Positions 1 through 6,160 of a stretch of 9,004 bases of DNA are shown piece by piece. A program made the position numbers and the translations under genes. Location: NCBI GenBank assembly GCA_009787675.1, contig WQSU01000040.1:3258-12261 (forward strand), read 5' to 3'. Under the pieces are notes generated by a model. The model worked only from the letters and a program-made list of their open reading frames with translations. It did not search any database and was not told the origin of the DNA. Numbering within the stretch: position 1 is the first letter of the stretch; each line of letters begins with the position of its first letter. This DNA comes from Lentimicrobiaceae bacterium (GTDB taxonomy: Bacteria > Bacteroidota > Bacteroidia > Bacteroidales > WCHB1-69).

Positions 1-1
1 C

Positions 2-1894
2 GTTACCAAATCCCGCAACTTGTGGGCAAACTTTAAAGGCAAGAATTACACCGTTACCTTAACGCCCAACATCTCCGGCGCCGGCGTCCTCACCGGTGGC
101 GGCACCTATACTTATCAGGAACAGGCAAACATAGAAGCCTCAGCCAACGAAAACTATGTCTTCAAACACTGGGCAGAGTGGATAGACGGTTCCTTACAAA
201 CCGTCTCGTTGCTTAACCCCCTTACTTTTGCCGTGAACCGAGACTACGACCTGATTGCTGTTTTTGAGTTTAAGACTTACAACATTATAGTGATAGCAGA
301 TCCTCCCGAAGGCGGCACTGTGGAAAAGACCGAGTATGGTCTTCCCTACGGAACGCTGGACACGGTAAGGGCAAGAGCCAACGATTTTTACATTTTTGCA
401 GGCTGGTTTGAAGGCGGGCAGAATGTTTCTTTCAGTGCTGACTATCCGTTTACCGTAACTGCCACCCGCTACCTGACCGCCCGCTTTATCCCGCTTACCC
501 ATACGGTAACGTTGATAGGCATCCCCGTTGAGGGTGGCGAGCTTTTGGGCGGTGGCGACATCCCCTACGGACAAACAACCCTCATAAAGGCAATTCCTGA
601 TGGCTGCTACGATTTTATAGACTGGCGCGATAACAACGACTCTTTGATTACCACCAACCCTACTTTCTCGTTGGAGGTTGACAAGTCCTATATTTTTGTG
701 GCGCACTTCAAGGTGCACAGCATCAGCGTTACTACTGCGGCAAATATGCCCGCATGGGGAACTGTAACAGGCGCCTATACAAATATTAACTGCGGAGACG
801 AGGTAACGATAACCGCCACTCCCAATGATGAATATTACTTTGTGAACTGGACCCACAACGGCGTAGAATTTTCCAAGGACTCCACACTTACCTTTAAGAC
901 TGCGGAGACGTGTCATTTGGTAGCTAATTTTGCCGCCAACCTCTATACGATTACGCTGTTGGCAGAGCCACCCGATGAAGGTAATGTGTCGGAAGGGGGC
1001 GCGATAGCTTACGGCACCGACTTTACGGCATCGGCATACCCGCGTACAGGCTACAGTTTTATCCACTGGACGGAAGACAGCGCCGTTGTTTCTACCGAAG
1101 ACCATTATGAATTTAAGGTGGAAAGAGACCGAACTTTGGTAGCCCATTTCGAGAAGACCCTGTTTACTGTAACGGTAGAGGTTAACGACACCCTTTACGG
1201 CTATGCCACCGGCGGCAGGAAGTACGAAGAAAACGAAAAGGCAACGCTGAGGGCATTTGCCAAAGACGGTTACCGCTTTATTCACTGGACTGTAAACGAT
1301 ACGGTGGTTTGTAAGGAACCGGTTTATGAGTTTAAGGTAACCCGCAGTGTTACGGTGGTTGCCCATTTCTACGGTCTTGAGTTTGATGAATATGCGGTTA
1401 CCCTTTGGGACAACACTTTCATGCTCAACCTCAACAAATTAGCCAATGAGGGCTATGAAATAACGGGTTGCGAGTGGTTTAAGAACGACAACAGGGAGAT
1501 GGAGACCCACACGGTGGATGACTACAGCTACTCTGCCGGTTGTGAGCCCACCGACCTGTTAGAGTTGGCGCCCACCTACTATACCTTCACGGTGATTACC
1601 GCCAACGGCGCCCGTTTGAACTCCACCAAAAAGATGCTCACCGAGTATATGTTCCACTACACCCCTTCCAAGGGCAAGCTATTGGTGTATCCCAACCCTG
1701 TTTCGTCGGGAAATTCATTTAAGGTAGAGGGGCTTACAGAAAACACCCCCATAGAGGTGTACAGTTCTTACGGCGCCTGTGTGAGCAGGAGCGCTGCCCA
1801 CAGCACCGAAACCACCCTAACCCTCAACCTTCCGGCAGGTATTTACATCATTCGCAATTATAATAAAGAGGCGAAGGTTACGATTATCAAGTAG
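2..1894 (+). CDS. T9SS-sorted surface protein with InlB/Flg_new-type repeats, 5' partial
   Basis: This is the C-terminal 630 residues of a large exported protein. The frame is open to the first base of the window, and the residues before the TTG at 20 (VTKSRNLWANF) match the end of a repeat unit, so that TTG is internal and the true start lies upstream. At least six complete ~72-77-residue units resemble divergent InlB B-repeats (Flg_new_2-like). Each starts with a Y-x-V-T-L-type strand, has a central aromatic-F-x-x-W motif and ends V-A-x-F. They are followed by a ~99-residue region of another type and then a T9SS type A sorting domain (LLVYPNP near its start, a GIYII strand, final KVTIIK). 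By family knowledge the protein should cross the outer membrane by T9SS and be anchored or released at the surface. The repeats probably act as a stalk or adhesive region. The ligand or any N-terminal catalytic domain is not visible. It is richer in G+C than its neighbours and converges on mutL. Confidence 0.9.
   Translation, partial: VTKSRNLWANFKGKNYTVTLTPNISGAGVLTGGGTYTYQEQANIEASANENYVFKHWAEWIDGSLQTVSLLNPLTFAVNRDYDLIAVFEFKTYNIIVIADPPEGGTVEKTEYGLPYGTLDTVRARANDFYIFAGWFEGGQNVSFSADYPFTVTATRYLTARFIPLTHTVTLIGIPVEGGELLGGGDIPYGQTTLIKAIPDGCYDFIDWRDNNDSLITTNPTFSLEVDKSYIFVAHFKVHSISVTTAANMPAWGTVTGAYTNINCGDEVTITATPNDEYYFVNWTHNGVEFSKDSTLTFKTAETCHLVANFAANLYTITLLAEPPDEGNVSEGGAIAYGTDFTASAYPRTGYSFIHWTEDSAVVSTEDHYEFKVERDRTLVAHFEKTLFTVTVEVNDTLYGYATGGRKYEENEKATLRAFAKDGYRFIHWTVNDTVVCKEPVYEFKVTRSVTVVAHFYGLEFDEYAVTLWDNTFMLNLNKLANEGYEITGCEWFKNDNREMETHTVDDYSYSAGCEPTDLLELAPTYYTFTVITANGARLNSTKKMLTEYMFHYTPSKGKLLVYPNPVSSGNSFKVEGLTENTPIEVYSSYGACVSRSAAHSTETTLTLNLPAGIYIIRNYNKEAKVTIIK
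44..1375 (+). repeat. Six tandem InlB/Flg_new-type protein repeats
   Basis: Six in-frame units lie at 44-274, 275-496, 497-715, 716-940, 941-1159 and 1160-1375 (77, 74, 73, 75, 73 and 72 residues); bases 2-43 are the tail of a seventh. The conserved pattern is an opening beta strand (YTVTL, YNIIV, HTVTL, HSISV, YTITL, FTVTV), a Gly-rich turn, an aromatic-F-x-x-W core and a closing V-A-x-F or similar. Units 5 and 6 are the closest pair: both contain FIHWT, VV, YEFKV and VVAHF or LVAHF at matching positions, which suggests the most recent duplication. The others have diverged strongly, so the repeats are clear in protein but not as long DNA identities. Confidence 0.88.
1376..1672 (+). other. 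Linker domain between repeats and T9SS sorting domain
   Basis: About 99 residues follow the last V-A-H-F and precede the sorting domain, and they do not follow the repeat pattern. Recognisable pieces are VTLWDNTFMLNLNKL, EGYEITGCEWFKN, YSYSAG and YYTFTV. The alternating hydrophobic pattern suggests a small beta-sandwich or Ig-like fold. From memory, similar 'NTFM...GC.WFK...YSAG' segments precede T9SS signals in other Bacteroidales surface proteins; this is not verified here. It may be a structural spacer that presents the sorting domain. Confidence 0.55.
1673..1891 (+). other. T9SS type A C-terminal sorting domain
   Basis: The last 73 residues match the Por-secretion (T9SS) type A sorting domain: a start GKLLVYPNPVSSG, a strand around IEVYSSYG, a LNLPAGIYII segment and a basic, hydrophobic end KVTIIK. 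In this family the domain directs export through the outer-membrane translocon and is then usually removed by the PorU sortase-like protease, with attachment to A-LPS in some species. It is the best single indicator here that the host belongs to Bacteroidota. Confidence 0.92.
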
Positions 1895-1911
1895 TTTATC
1901 ATTTTGTAGCA

Positions 1912-1938
1912 GAATAATAATGATATTTGGTATTATTC
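1912..1938. terminator. Possible bidirectional terminator, A/T-rich inverted repeat
   Basis: A perfect 8-bp inverted repeat, GAATAATA (1912-1919) and TATTATTC (1931-1938), with an 11-base loop, lies between the convergent ends of the surface-protein gene and mutL. It overlaps the mutL stop codon (1933-1935). The stem holds only one G-C pair and no clean T-run follows, so any terminator role is inferred mainly from its position. Confidence 0.3.
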
Positions 1939-3750
1939 GAATAGTTTATGGACTTCTTCATTCATAAGAACTTTCGACACTTTTTTGCCCGACGGTGAAA
2001 TATGCCGAACCTGGCAGTGAAGCCACTGTTTGATAAAGGTTTGTTGCTCCGGTTCGGATGTTATTTGAAGTTTGGAGCCACATTTTTGTCTTGCCAAACT
2101 CTTGGCAATGGCACTGTTTTTGTCTGTTTTGTGTAAAAATTGATGGGTTTTGTACATCTCCACAAATTGCTCTATAACTTGTTGTATATCAGAACTTTTT
2201 TGATCTATTGGGGTGCCATTCACGGCAAATGAGGTGCGGTCAATCTGTTCCAACTCGTAACCCAAAGTGCGTAATTCTGACAGCACGTCGTTGACAATTT
2301 CTGCGGCGCATGCCGAAAACGTAATGGTTTCCGGAAACATACTTTGTTGAATGACAATGGGTGCATTCTCCAAAGCATTTAAATAATGTTCAAACAAGAT
2401 CCGCTCGCGCGCAGCTTTCACATCCACAATATGCAATAAATCATTCCAAAGGAAAACCAAATAAGCATCGGAAAAAAGCAAGCATTTGATTTGGGCTTCG
2501 TCAATCACCTCTTCTGTGTTTTTAGGTTCTTCCGCGAAAACCAATTTTTCAGGTTCAGCAGGTTGAGGGGCAACTGTTTCCTGCTTTATTCCTGATAAAA
2601 ATTGCTGCCACGAATCGGAAGTTGAGATTTTTTTCTCCGGTTTGGAACTGTAGGGGCTATAGTTTGGATTTAAAGTTAATGAGGGTGGCTTGATGACCTC
2701 TTTGGGCTTTATTCCCGAAAAATCATGCTCCGGATTATAGTTGAAATCTATTTGTGGAATCAAGGAAAGCGTGCCTAATGTTTTTTTAACCGCTGCATTT
2801 AAAAATGCATATATCATCCTGTCATCTTGAAACTTAACATCAATTTTTGTGGGACTGATGTTGATATCGATGGTAGCGGGCGGCACGGTAATCTCAATAA
2901 AAAAGGCGGGTTTGTGCCCTTCTGGTATCAACTCCTTGTAGGTGGTTTCAACGGCGTGGGTTAACAAATAGTGTTTTACAAATCGTTGATTTACAAATAA
3001 ATACTGTTCGTTTTTTTTCTTTTTTGCATTTTCCGGTTTGGCAATGAAACCTGTAATTTTTACGGTTGCCGTATCCAATTCCACCGGAAACAGTTTGTCT
3101 TTAAAATGAGCACCAAAAACATTGATAATCCGTTGTTTCTGATTGGAGGCGGGCAGTTGTTGCATCAATTTTCCATTATGATAAAAAGAAAACTCAATAT
3201 CGCAATGTATTAACGATAAACGATTTAATTCTTCTTCAATATGTCCCAACTCCACCGCATCTGATTTGAGAAAGTTTCTTCGAGCCGGCACATTAAAGAA
3301 CAGGTTTTTTATAGAAAACGATGTTCCATCTTGTGTTGCGGTAGGTGTATGTTCTTTTATTTGAGAACCTTCTGTGACTATTAAGGTTCCTGTTTCTTCT
3401 TCAGCACGTTTTGTTTTGAGTTCAATTTGAGCAATGGCAGCAATAGAAGCGAGCGCCTCTCCTCGAAACCCTTTGGTCGTTAAGCAATAAAGGTCGTTTG
3501 CAGTATTTATTTTTGAGGTGGCATGTCTTTCAAAACACATGCGCGCATCGGTAAAATTCATCCCTTTTCCATTATCTACTACTTGGATGAGTGTTCTCCC
3601 TGCATCTTTTATAATGAGTTGAATTTTAGTAGCGCCTGCATCAATAGCGTTTTCTATCAGCTCTTTCACCGCAGAAGCGGGGCGCTGAATCACTTCGCCG
3701 GCGGCAATTTGGTTTGCAACAATGTCGGGGAGGAGGTGGATGGTATTCAA
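1933..3750 (-). CDS. mutL: DNA mismatch repair protein MutL
   Basis: MutL couples MutS mismatch recognition to downstream strand removal. The 605-residue length is typical. The N-terminal GHKL ATPase is intact: ELIENAIDAGA (residues 30-40, presumed catalytic Glu30), DNGKGM (59-64), RHATSK (75-80), GFRGEALASI (94-103) and NLFFNVPARRNFLKS (149-163). The second domain has QYLFVNQRFVKH and DINISPTKIDVKF, where most MutLs have His in place of the Ser. A variable linker (about 330-415) leads to the C-terminal dimerisation domain. There the endonuclease motif DQHAxxExxxxE appears as D443-V-K-A-A-R-E449-R-I-L-F-E454, and no CPHGRP-like motif is seen near the end, so nicking activity is doubtful. The start must be TTG at 3750-3748: an in-frame TAA lies seven codons upstream with no ATG between, and the next Met falls inside the ATPase (residue 64). 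It lies 66 bp downstream of atpH on the same strand. Confidence 0.96.
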   Translation of the reverse strand: MNTIHLLPDIVANQIAAGEVIQRPASAVKELIENAIDAGATKIQLIIKDAGRTLIQVVDNGKGMNFTDARMCFERHATSKINTANDLYCLTTKGFRGEALASIAAIAQIELKTKRAEEETGTLIVTEGSQIKEHTPTATQDGTSFSIKNLFFNVPARRNFLKSDAVELGHIEEELNRLSLIHCDIEFSFYHNGKLMQQLPASNQKQRIINVFGAHFKDKLFPVELDTATVKITGFIAKPENAKKKKNEQYLFVNQRFVKHYLLTHAVETTYKELIPEGHKPAFFIEITVPPATIDINISPTKIDVKFQDDRMIYAFLNAAVKKTLGTLSLIPQIDFNYNPEHDFSGIKPKEVIKPPSLTLNPNYSPYSSKPEKKISTSDSWQQFLSGIKQETVAPQPAEPEKLVFAEEPKNTEEVIDEAQIKCLLFSDAYLVFLWNDLLHIVDVKAARERILFEHYLNALENAPIVIQQSMFPETITFSACAAEIVNDVLSELRTLGYELEQIDRTSFAVNGTPIDQKSSDIQQVIEQFVEMYKTHQFLHKTDKNSAIAKSLARQKCGSKLQITSEPEQQTFIKQWLHCQVRHISPSGKKVSKVLMNEEVHKLFE

Positions 3751-3816
3751 AGCGCAAAAGTTAATAGGTTAAATTTATAAATCTCACATATCAAACTTTT
3801 ATTCATTAGATCAAGA

Positions 3817-4374
3817 TTAAAAACCTACGGCATAGGCATTTTGCGAAAATTCGGCTTTCAGTTTATTAATTTTTGTTTGGATGCTGGCATCAAAGTACAG
3901 ATCCTCTATTTTAATAATAATACCGCCAATAAGATCTTGATTTACAATAAAATGAAGAATAAATGTGTAAGGAGAATCTTTTTCGATATAGTTTTTCAAA
4001 TAATCTTTCATCTTTTCGGAAAGAGGTTGAGCCGAAGTAATGGAGGCTTCCTTAATGTTGTGATTCACATAATATAATTCAATGAAATCTCTGCAAATCA
4101 TCAACAATTGGGGCTCTCTCCTTTTTTTTAGAATGAGCTTAAAAAACTTAAAAGTGATAGTGTTCAAGTTCCCGGTAAAAACTTCTCTAAAAATCTTTTG
4201 TTTTTTGTCTTCCCGAATGACAGGGCTTTCTAATACAACTTTAAGTTCTTGATTTTCAGAAATAACATTCTTTACAAGCAAGATGTCTTGATTTATTGCT
4301 TCAACATTATTTGTTTCAACAGCAAAATCATAAAGTGCCTTGGCGAAACGTGAAGTTAATTTTGGATTTTTCAT
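3817..4374 (-). CDS. atpH: F-type ATP synthase delta subunit (OSCP family)
   Basis: This is the delta subunit of the F1Fo ATP synthase, which ties the top of F1 to the peripheral b-subunit stalk at the cytoplasmic face of the membrane. At 185 residues it has the usual family length. The N-terminal helical domain starts RFAKALYDFAVE, followed by the LESPVI segment, and the C-terminal domain has the signature NQDLIGGIIIKIEDLYFDASI, the delta/OSCP motif (D..LIGG....I.D...D.SI). The ATG at 4374-4372 sits a few residues before the conserved N-terminus. The gene normally lies in an atp cluster between atpF and atpA; here it is flanked by a lipid kinase gene (66 bp upstream) and mutL, with no other atp gene in the window. 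A possible promoter precedes it, so it may be expressed separately from sppA and its followers. Confidence 0.93.
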   Translation of the reverse strand: MKNPKLTSRFAKALYDFAVETNNVEAINQDILLVKNVISENQELKVVLESPVIREDKKQKIFREVFTGNLNTITFKFFKLILKKRREPQLLMICRDFIELYYVNHNIKEASITSAQPLSEKMKDYLKNYIEKDSPYTFILHFIVNQDLIGGIIIKIEDLYFDASIQTKINKLKAEFSQNAYAVGF

Positions 4375-4390
4375 AAGTTAAAAAGGTCTG

Positions 4391-4423
4391 CAAAGAAACA
4401 TGAATTTATTAAATTACACACAA
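4391..4423 (-). promoter_or_regulatory. Possible Bacteroidota-type promoter for atpH
   Basis: On the minus strand TTTCTTTG (4398-4391) differs at one base from the -7 consensus TAnnTTTG. A TTG (4423-4421) lies 22 bases upstream as a candidate -33 element. The site is 17 bases or more before the atpH ATG. It is a near match only; read-through from the lipid kinase gene is equally possible. Confidence 0.33.
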
Positions 4424-4439
4424 GGGGATAAAAATTTCT

Positions 4440-5324
4440 TCAAAATTTTACATGACTTGAAATAACACGCAGTGCATCAGGTAAAATGTTTACCTCAACC
4501 TGTTGGGTAACGCCTTTGGCATCCCCATCGGCGTGGTAAAAAAACGGCTTGTTTGAGGTGATGGAGATTTTGGTAGCCGTTTTAAAAGAAGCTTTTATTT
4601 TTCCCGATAACATCCTTATTCCAAAAGGAATGATAGAAATGAAAGCTGGCTTTTTACAAAAGGTAACAGCAAAAATTCCATCATCTAACCGAGCGTGAGG
4701 CGCCACTTTTACGTTGTAGCCCCATTGAGAACAGTTAGCAATAGTTACAAAGAAAAATTTGCCAGTTATTTTCTCGTTATCCAATTCAATTTCAAATAAT
4801 TGATTTCTAACATTGAAATAATCTTTGAAAATTGACCAAGCGTATCCTGAAAATTTCCGTTGTTTGCCTCTATTAAAATCGTAAGCCACTTGAGCATCAA
4901 ATCCTACACCGGCGAGGCTGAAAAAATATTGATGGTTACAAATGCCTGCATCTATCTTTTTAATATTCAGTTCATTAATAAGTTGAATCGCTTTTTTGTA
5001 ATGGAGTGGAATTTTCAAATCGCGCGCCAAACCGTTTCCGGAGCCGCAAGGCACAATTGCCAAGGTGGTATTGGTATTCACTAATTGTGAGGCTACTTCG
5101 TTGATGGTGCCGTCGCCTCCTATTGCCACTACGATATCCATCTTTCGTTCTACAGCGTTTTTAGCAATTTCAATAGCATGACCTGCGCGTTTTGTATGGG
5201 TAAAAAAAATGTCAAATTTATTAGTATCCAATAGTTTGGGAATTGCTTTAATAATCTCCGCTTTATTATGTCCCCCTGAGATTGGATTTATGATAAACAG
5301 AATTTTTTTCTTTGGCTCAATCAT
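4440..5324 (-). CDS. Diacylglycerol/sphingosine-kinase-like lipid kinase
   Basis: This belongs to the DAGK catalytic-domain family (YegS/BmrU/DgkB type, related to sphingosine and ceramide kinases), which phosphorylates a lipid hydroxyl with ATP at the membrane surface. Counting from the ATG at 5324-5322 (294 residues), it shows INPISGG (12-18), the nucleotide-binding IGGDGTINEV (68-77) and VPCGSGNGLARDL (91-103). The C-terminal beta-domain has SLAGVGFDAQVAYDF and ends with a YHADGDAKG segment, equivalent to the DGE loop of the family. A TTG 36 bases upstream (5360-5358) would add 12 residues, but the ATG is preferred because the family begins just before the KKILFIINP strand. The gene is 40 bp downstream of the reductase gene, probably co-transcribed. 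The substrate cannot be told from sequence: diacylglycerol is the default, while a sphingoid base is conceivable since many Bacteroidota make sphingolipids. Confidence 0.88.
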   Translation of the reverse strand: MIEPKKKILFIINPISGGHNKAEIIKAIPKLLDTNKFDIFFTHTKRAGHAIEIAKNAVERKMDIVVAIGGDGTINEVASQLVNTNTTLAIVPCGSGNGLARDLKIPLHYKKAIQLINELNIKKIDAGICNHQYFFSLAGVGFDAQVAYDFNRGKQRKFSGYAWSIFKDYFNVRNQLFEIELDNEKITGKFFFVTIANCSQWGYNVKVAPHARLDDGIFAVTFCKKPAFISIIPFGIRMLSGKIKASFKTATKISITSNKPFFYHADGDAKGVTQQVEVNILPDALRVISSHVKF

Positions 5325-5364
5325 AGTGTTTTTTAGAAAATGGTTGAAACCTACCGGCAATTAA

Positions 5365-6156
5365 TTAATAAATAAAGGGAATTACCCGTTTCAATTTTTT
5401 ATTTTTCATTTCTTCGGGAAACTCATGCCGGTAGCGTTTGTGGATGGCGTGTGCGCGGGGCACCAAATTGGCAAACGTCCAGATAAAGAACACTAAACCG
5501 GGTATTGACCATGTTAGAATGGCAAATCCCAACCACTCTACCAATTCTCCGAAATAATTAGCGCTGGTTACATATTTAAACATAAAACCTTTTGGAAAAT
5601 AATGTTTTGTATCATCCGGATCTTTACGTAAATGTCTGATGATATAGTCGGAACGGAGGTTGATGAAGTAACCTCCAATAAACAAACAGATTCCCAAAAT
5701 AAACTGCCACGAATAAAACCAACTGGCGCCTGCTTGCACAAACAAAGCCGGAGAGTCTTGAATATAAGCAACATGAAAAATCCAATAGCCTTGCATCATG
5801 GCATTTAGAATGTTGAAAGAGATGCCCAAACACATAATGCCAATGGGCATCCTTCCTTTCCCTTTGAGTAAAAAAGGAAAAATTAAAGTGCGCTGGATGT
5901 AATGCGATTGAAAAATAAGCAGGAAAACAACAGGCACAATATTCCACTTGTGCGGTGATGAGAGCCATAAAACAATCATAGCCACAAAGATAGGAAGTTC
6001 CATAAAGAACCATGCCCATCTGTTGCTGATGGTTTTGCCCCATTTGGCGGTACGTAGCATGCCGTATCCGGCTTCTACAAAATATAAGGTGATGAAGGTT
6101 GCAACAGCAATCGCAATCATGACCCAAAGGTAGATATAAAAGGCGCTGAGAAACAT
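5365..6156 (-). CDS. Steroid 5-alpha-reductase family membrane enzyme (3-oxo-5-alpha-steroid 4-dehydrogenase-like)
   Basis: This is an integral membrane NADPH-dependent reductase of the SRD5A family, which saturates an activated C=C bond, classically the delta-4 bond of 3-oxo-steroids. The 263 residues contain about seven hydrophobic segments (roughly 5-27, 47-65, 72-84, 103-120, 146-164, 206-220 and 218-233). Family hallmarks are ELP (residues 53-55; human SRD5A2 has QELPSF, with Met here in place of Gln), HYIQRTLIFPF (85-95, matching HYFHRT of SRD5A), and the cofactor-binding C-terminal part YVTSANYFGELVEWLGFA (195-212), then PRAHAIHKRY and the ending VIPFIY. The catalytic-pocket Glu and Tyr (E53, Y86) are present. 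The ATG at 6156-6154 is clear. It sits between sppA and the lipid kinase gene. Substrates could be host-derived steroids or bile acids, or an endogenous enoyl lipid; SRD5A relatives also include enoyl-CoA and polyprenol reductases. Confidence 0.88.
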   Translation of the reverse strand: MFLSAFYIYLWVMIAIAVATFITLYFVEAGYGMLRTAKWGKTISNRWAWFFMELPIFVAMIVLWLSSPHKWNIVPVVFLLIFQSHYIQRTLIFPFLLKGKGRMPIGIMCLGISFNILNAMMQGYWIFHVAYIQDSPALFVQAGASWFYSWQFILGICLFIGGYFINLRSDYIIRHLRKDPDDTKHYFPKGFMFKYVTSANYFGELVEWLGFAILTWSIPGLVFFIWTFANLVPRAHAIHKRYRHEFPEEMKNKKLKRVIPFIY

Positions 6157-6160
6157 ATAA

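Noticed and set aside
20..22. TTG at 20 as the start of the surface protein
   Set aside because: The frame is open upstream to base 2, and those residues fit the end of a preceding repeat unit, so the gene is truncated by the window.
194..1366. Long open frame (390 codons) on the minus strand inside the surface-protein gene
   Set aside because: It is antisense to a convincing repeat protein with a T9SS domain. Its translation has no domain, signal or repeat logic of its own, and the length follows from the codon bias of the plus-strand repeats.
3754..3764. TAACTTTTG just upstream of mutL as a promoter
   Set aside because: The spacing is one base longer than TAnnTTTG, and it lies so close to the TTG start that the transcript would be leaderless; co-transcription with atpH is simpler.
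3523..3780. Plus-strand frames over mutL, atpH, the lipid kinase and sppA (for example 3523-3780, 3841-4077, 4860-5084, 6982-7179, 7802-8035)
   Set aside because: All are short, antisense to conserved genes, and lack recognisable domains or start signals.
5322..5360. TTG at 5360-5358 as the lipid kinase start
   Set aside because: It would add 12 residues not typical of the family; the ATG at 5324-5322 sits directly before the conserved first strand.
5624..6127. Minus-strand frame of 167 codons within the reductase gene
   Set aside because: It overlaps the well-supported SRD5A-family gene in another frame and reads as Cys/His-rich shadow sequence without family features.
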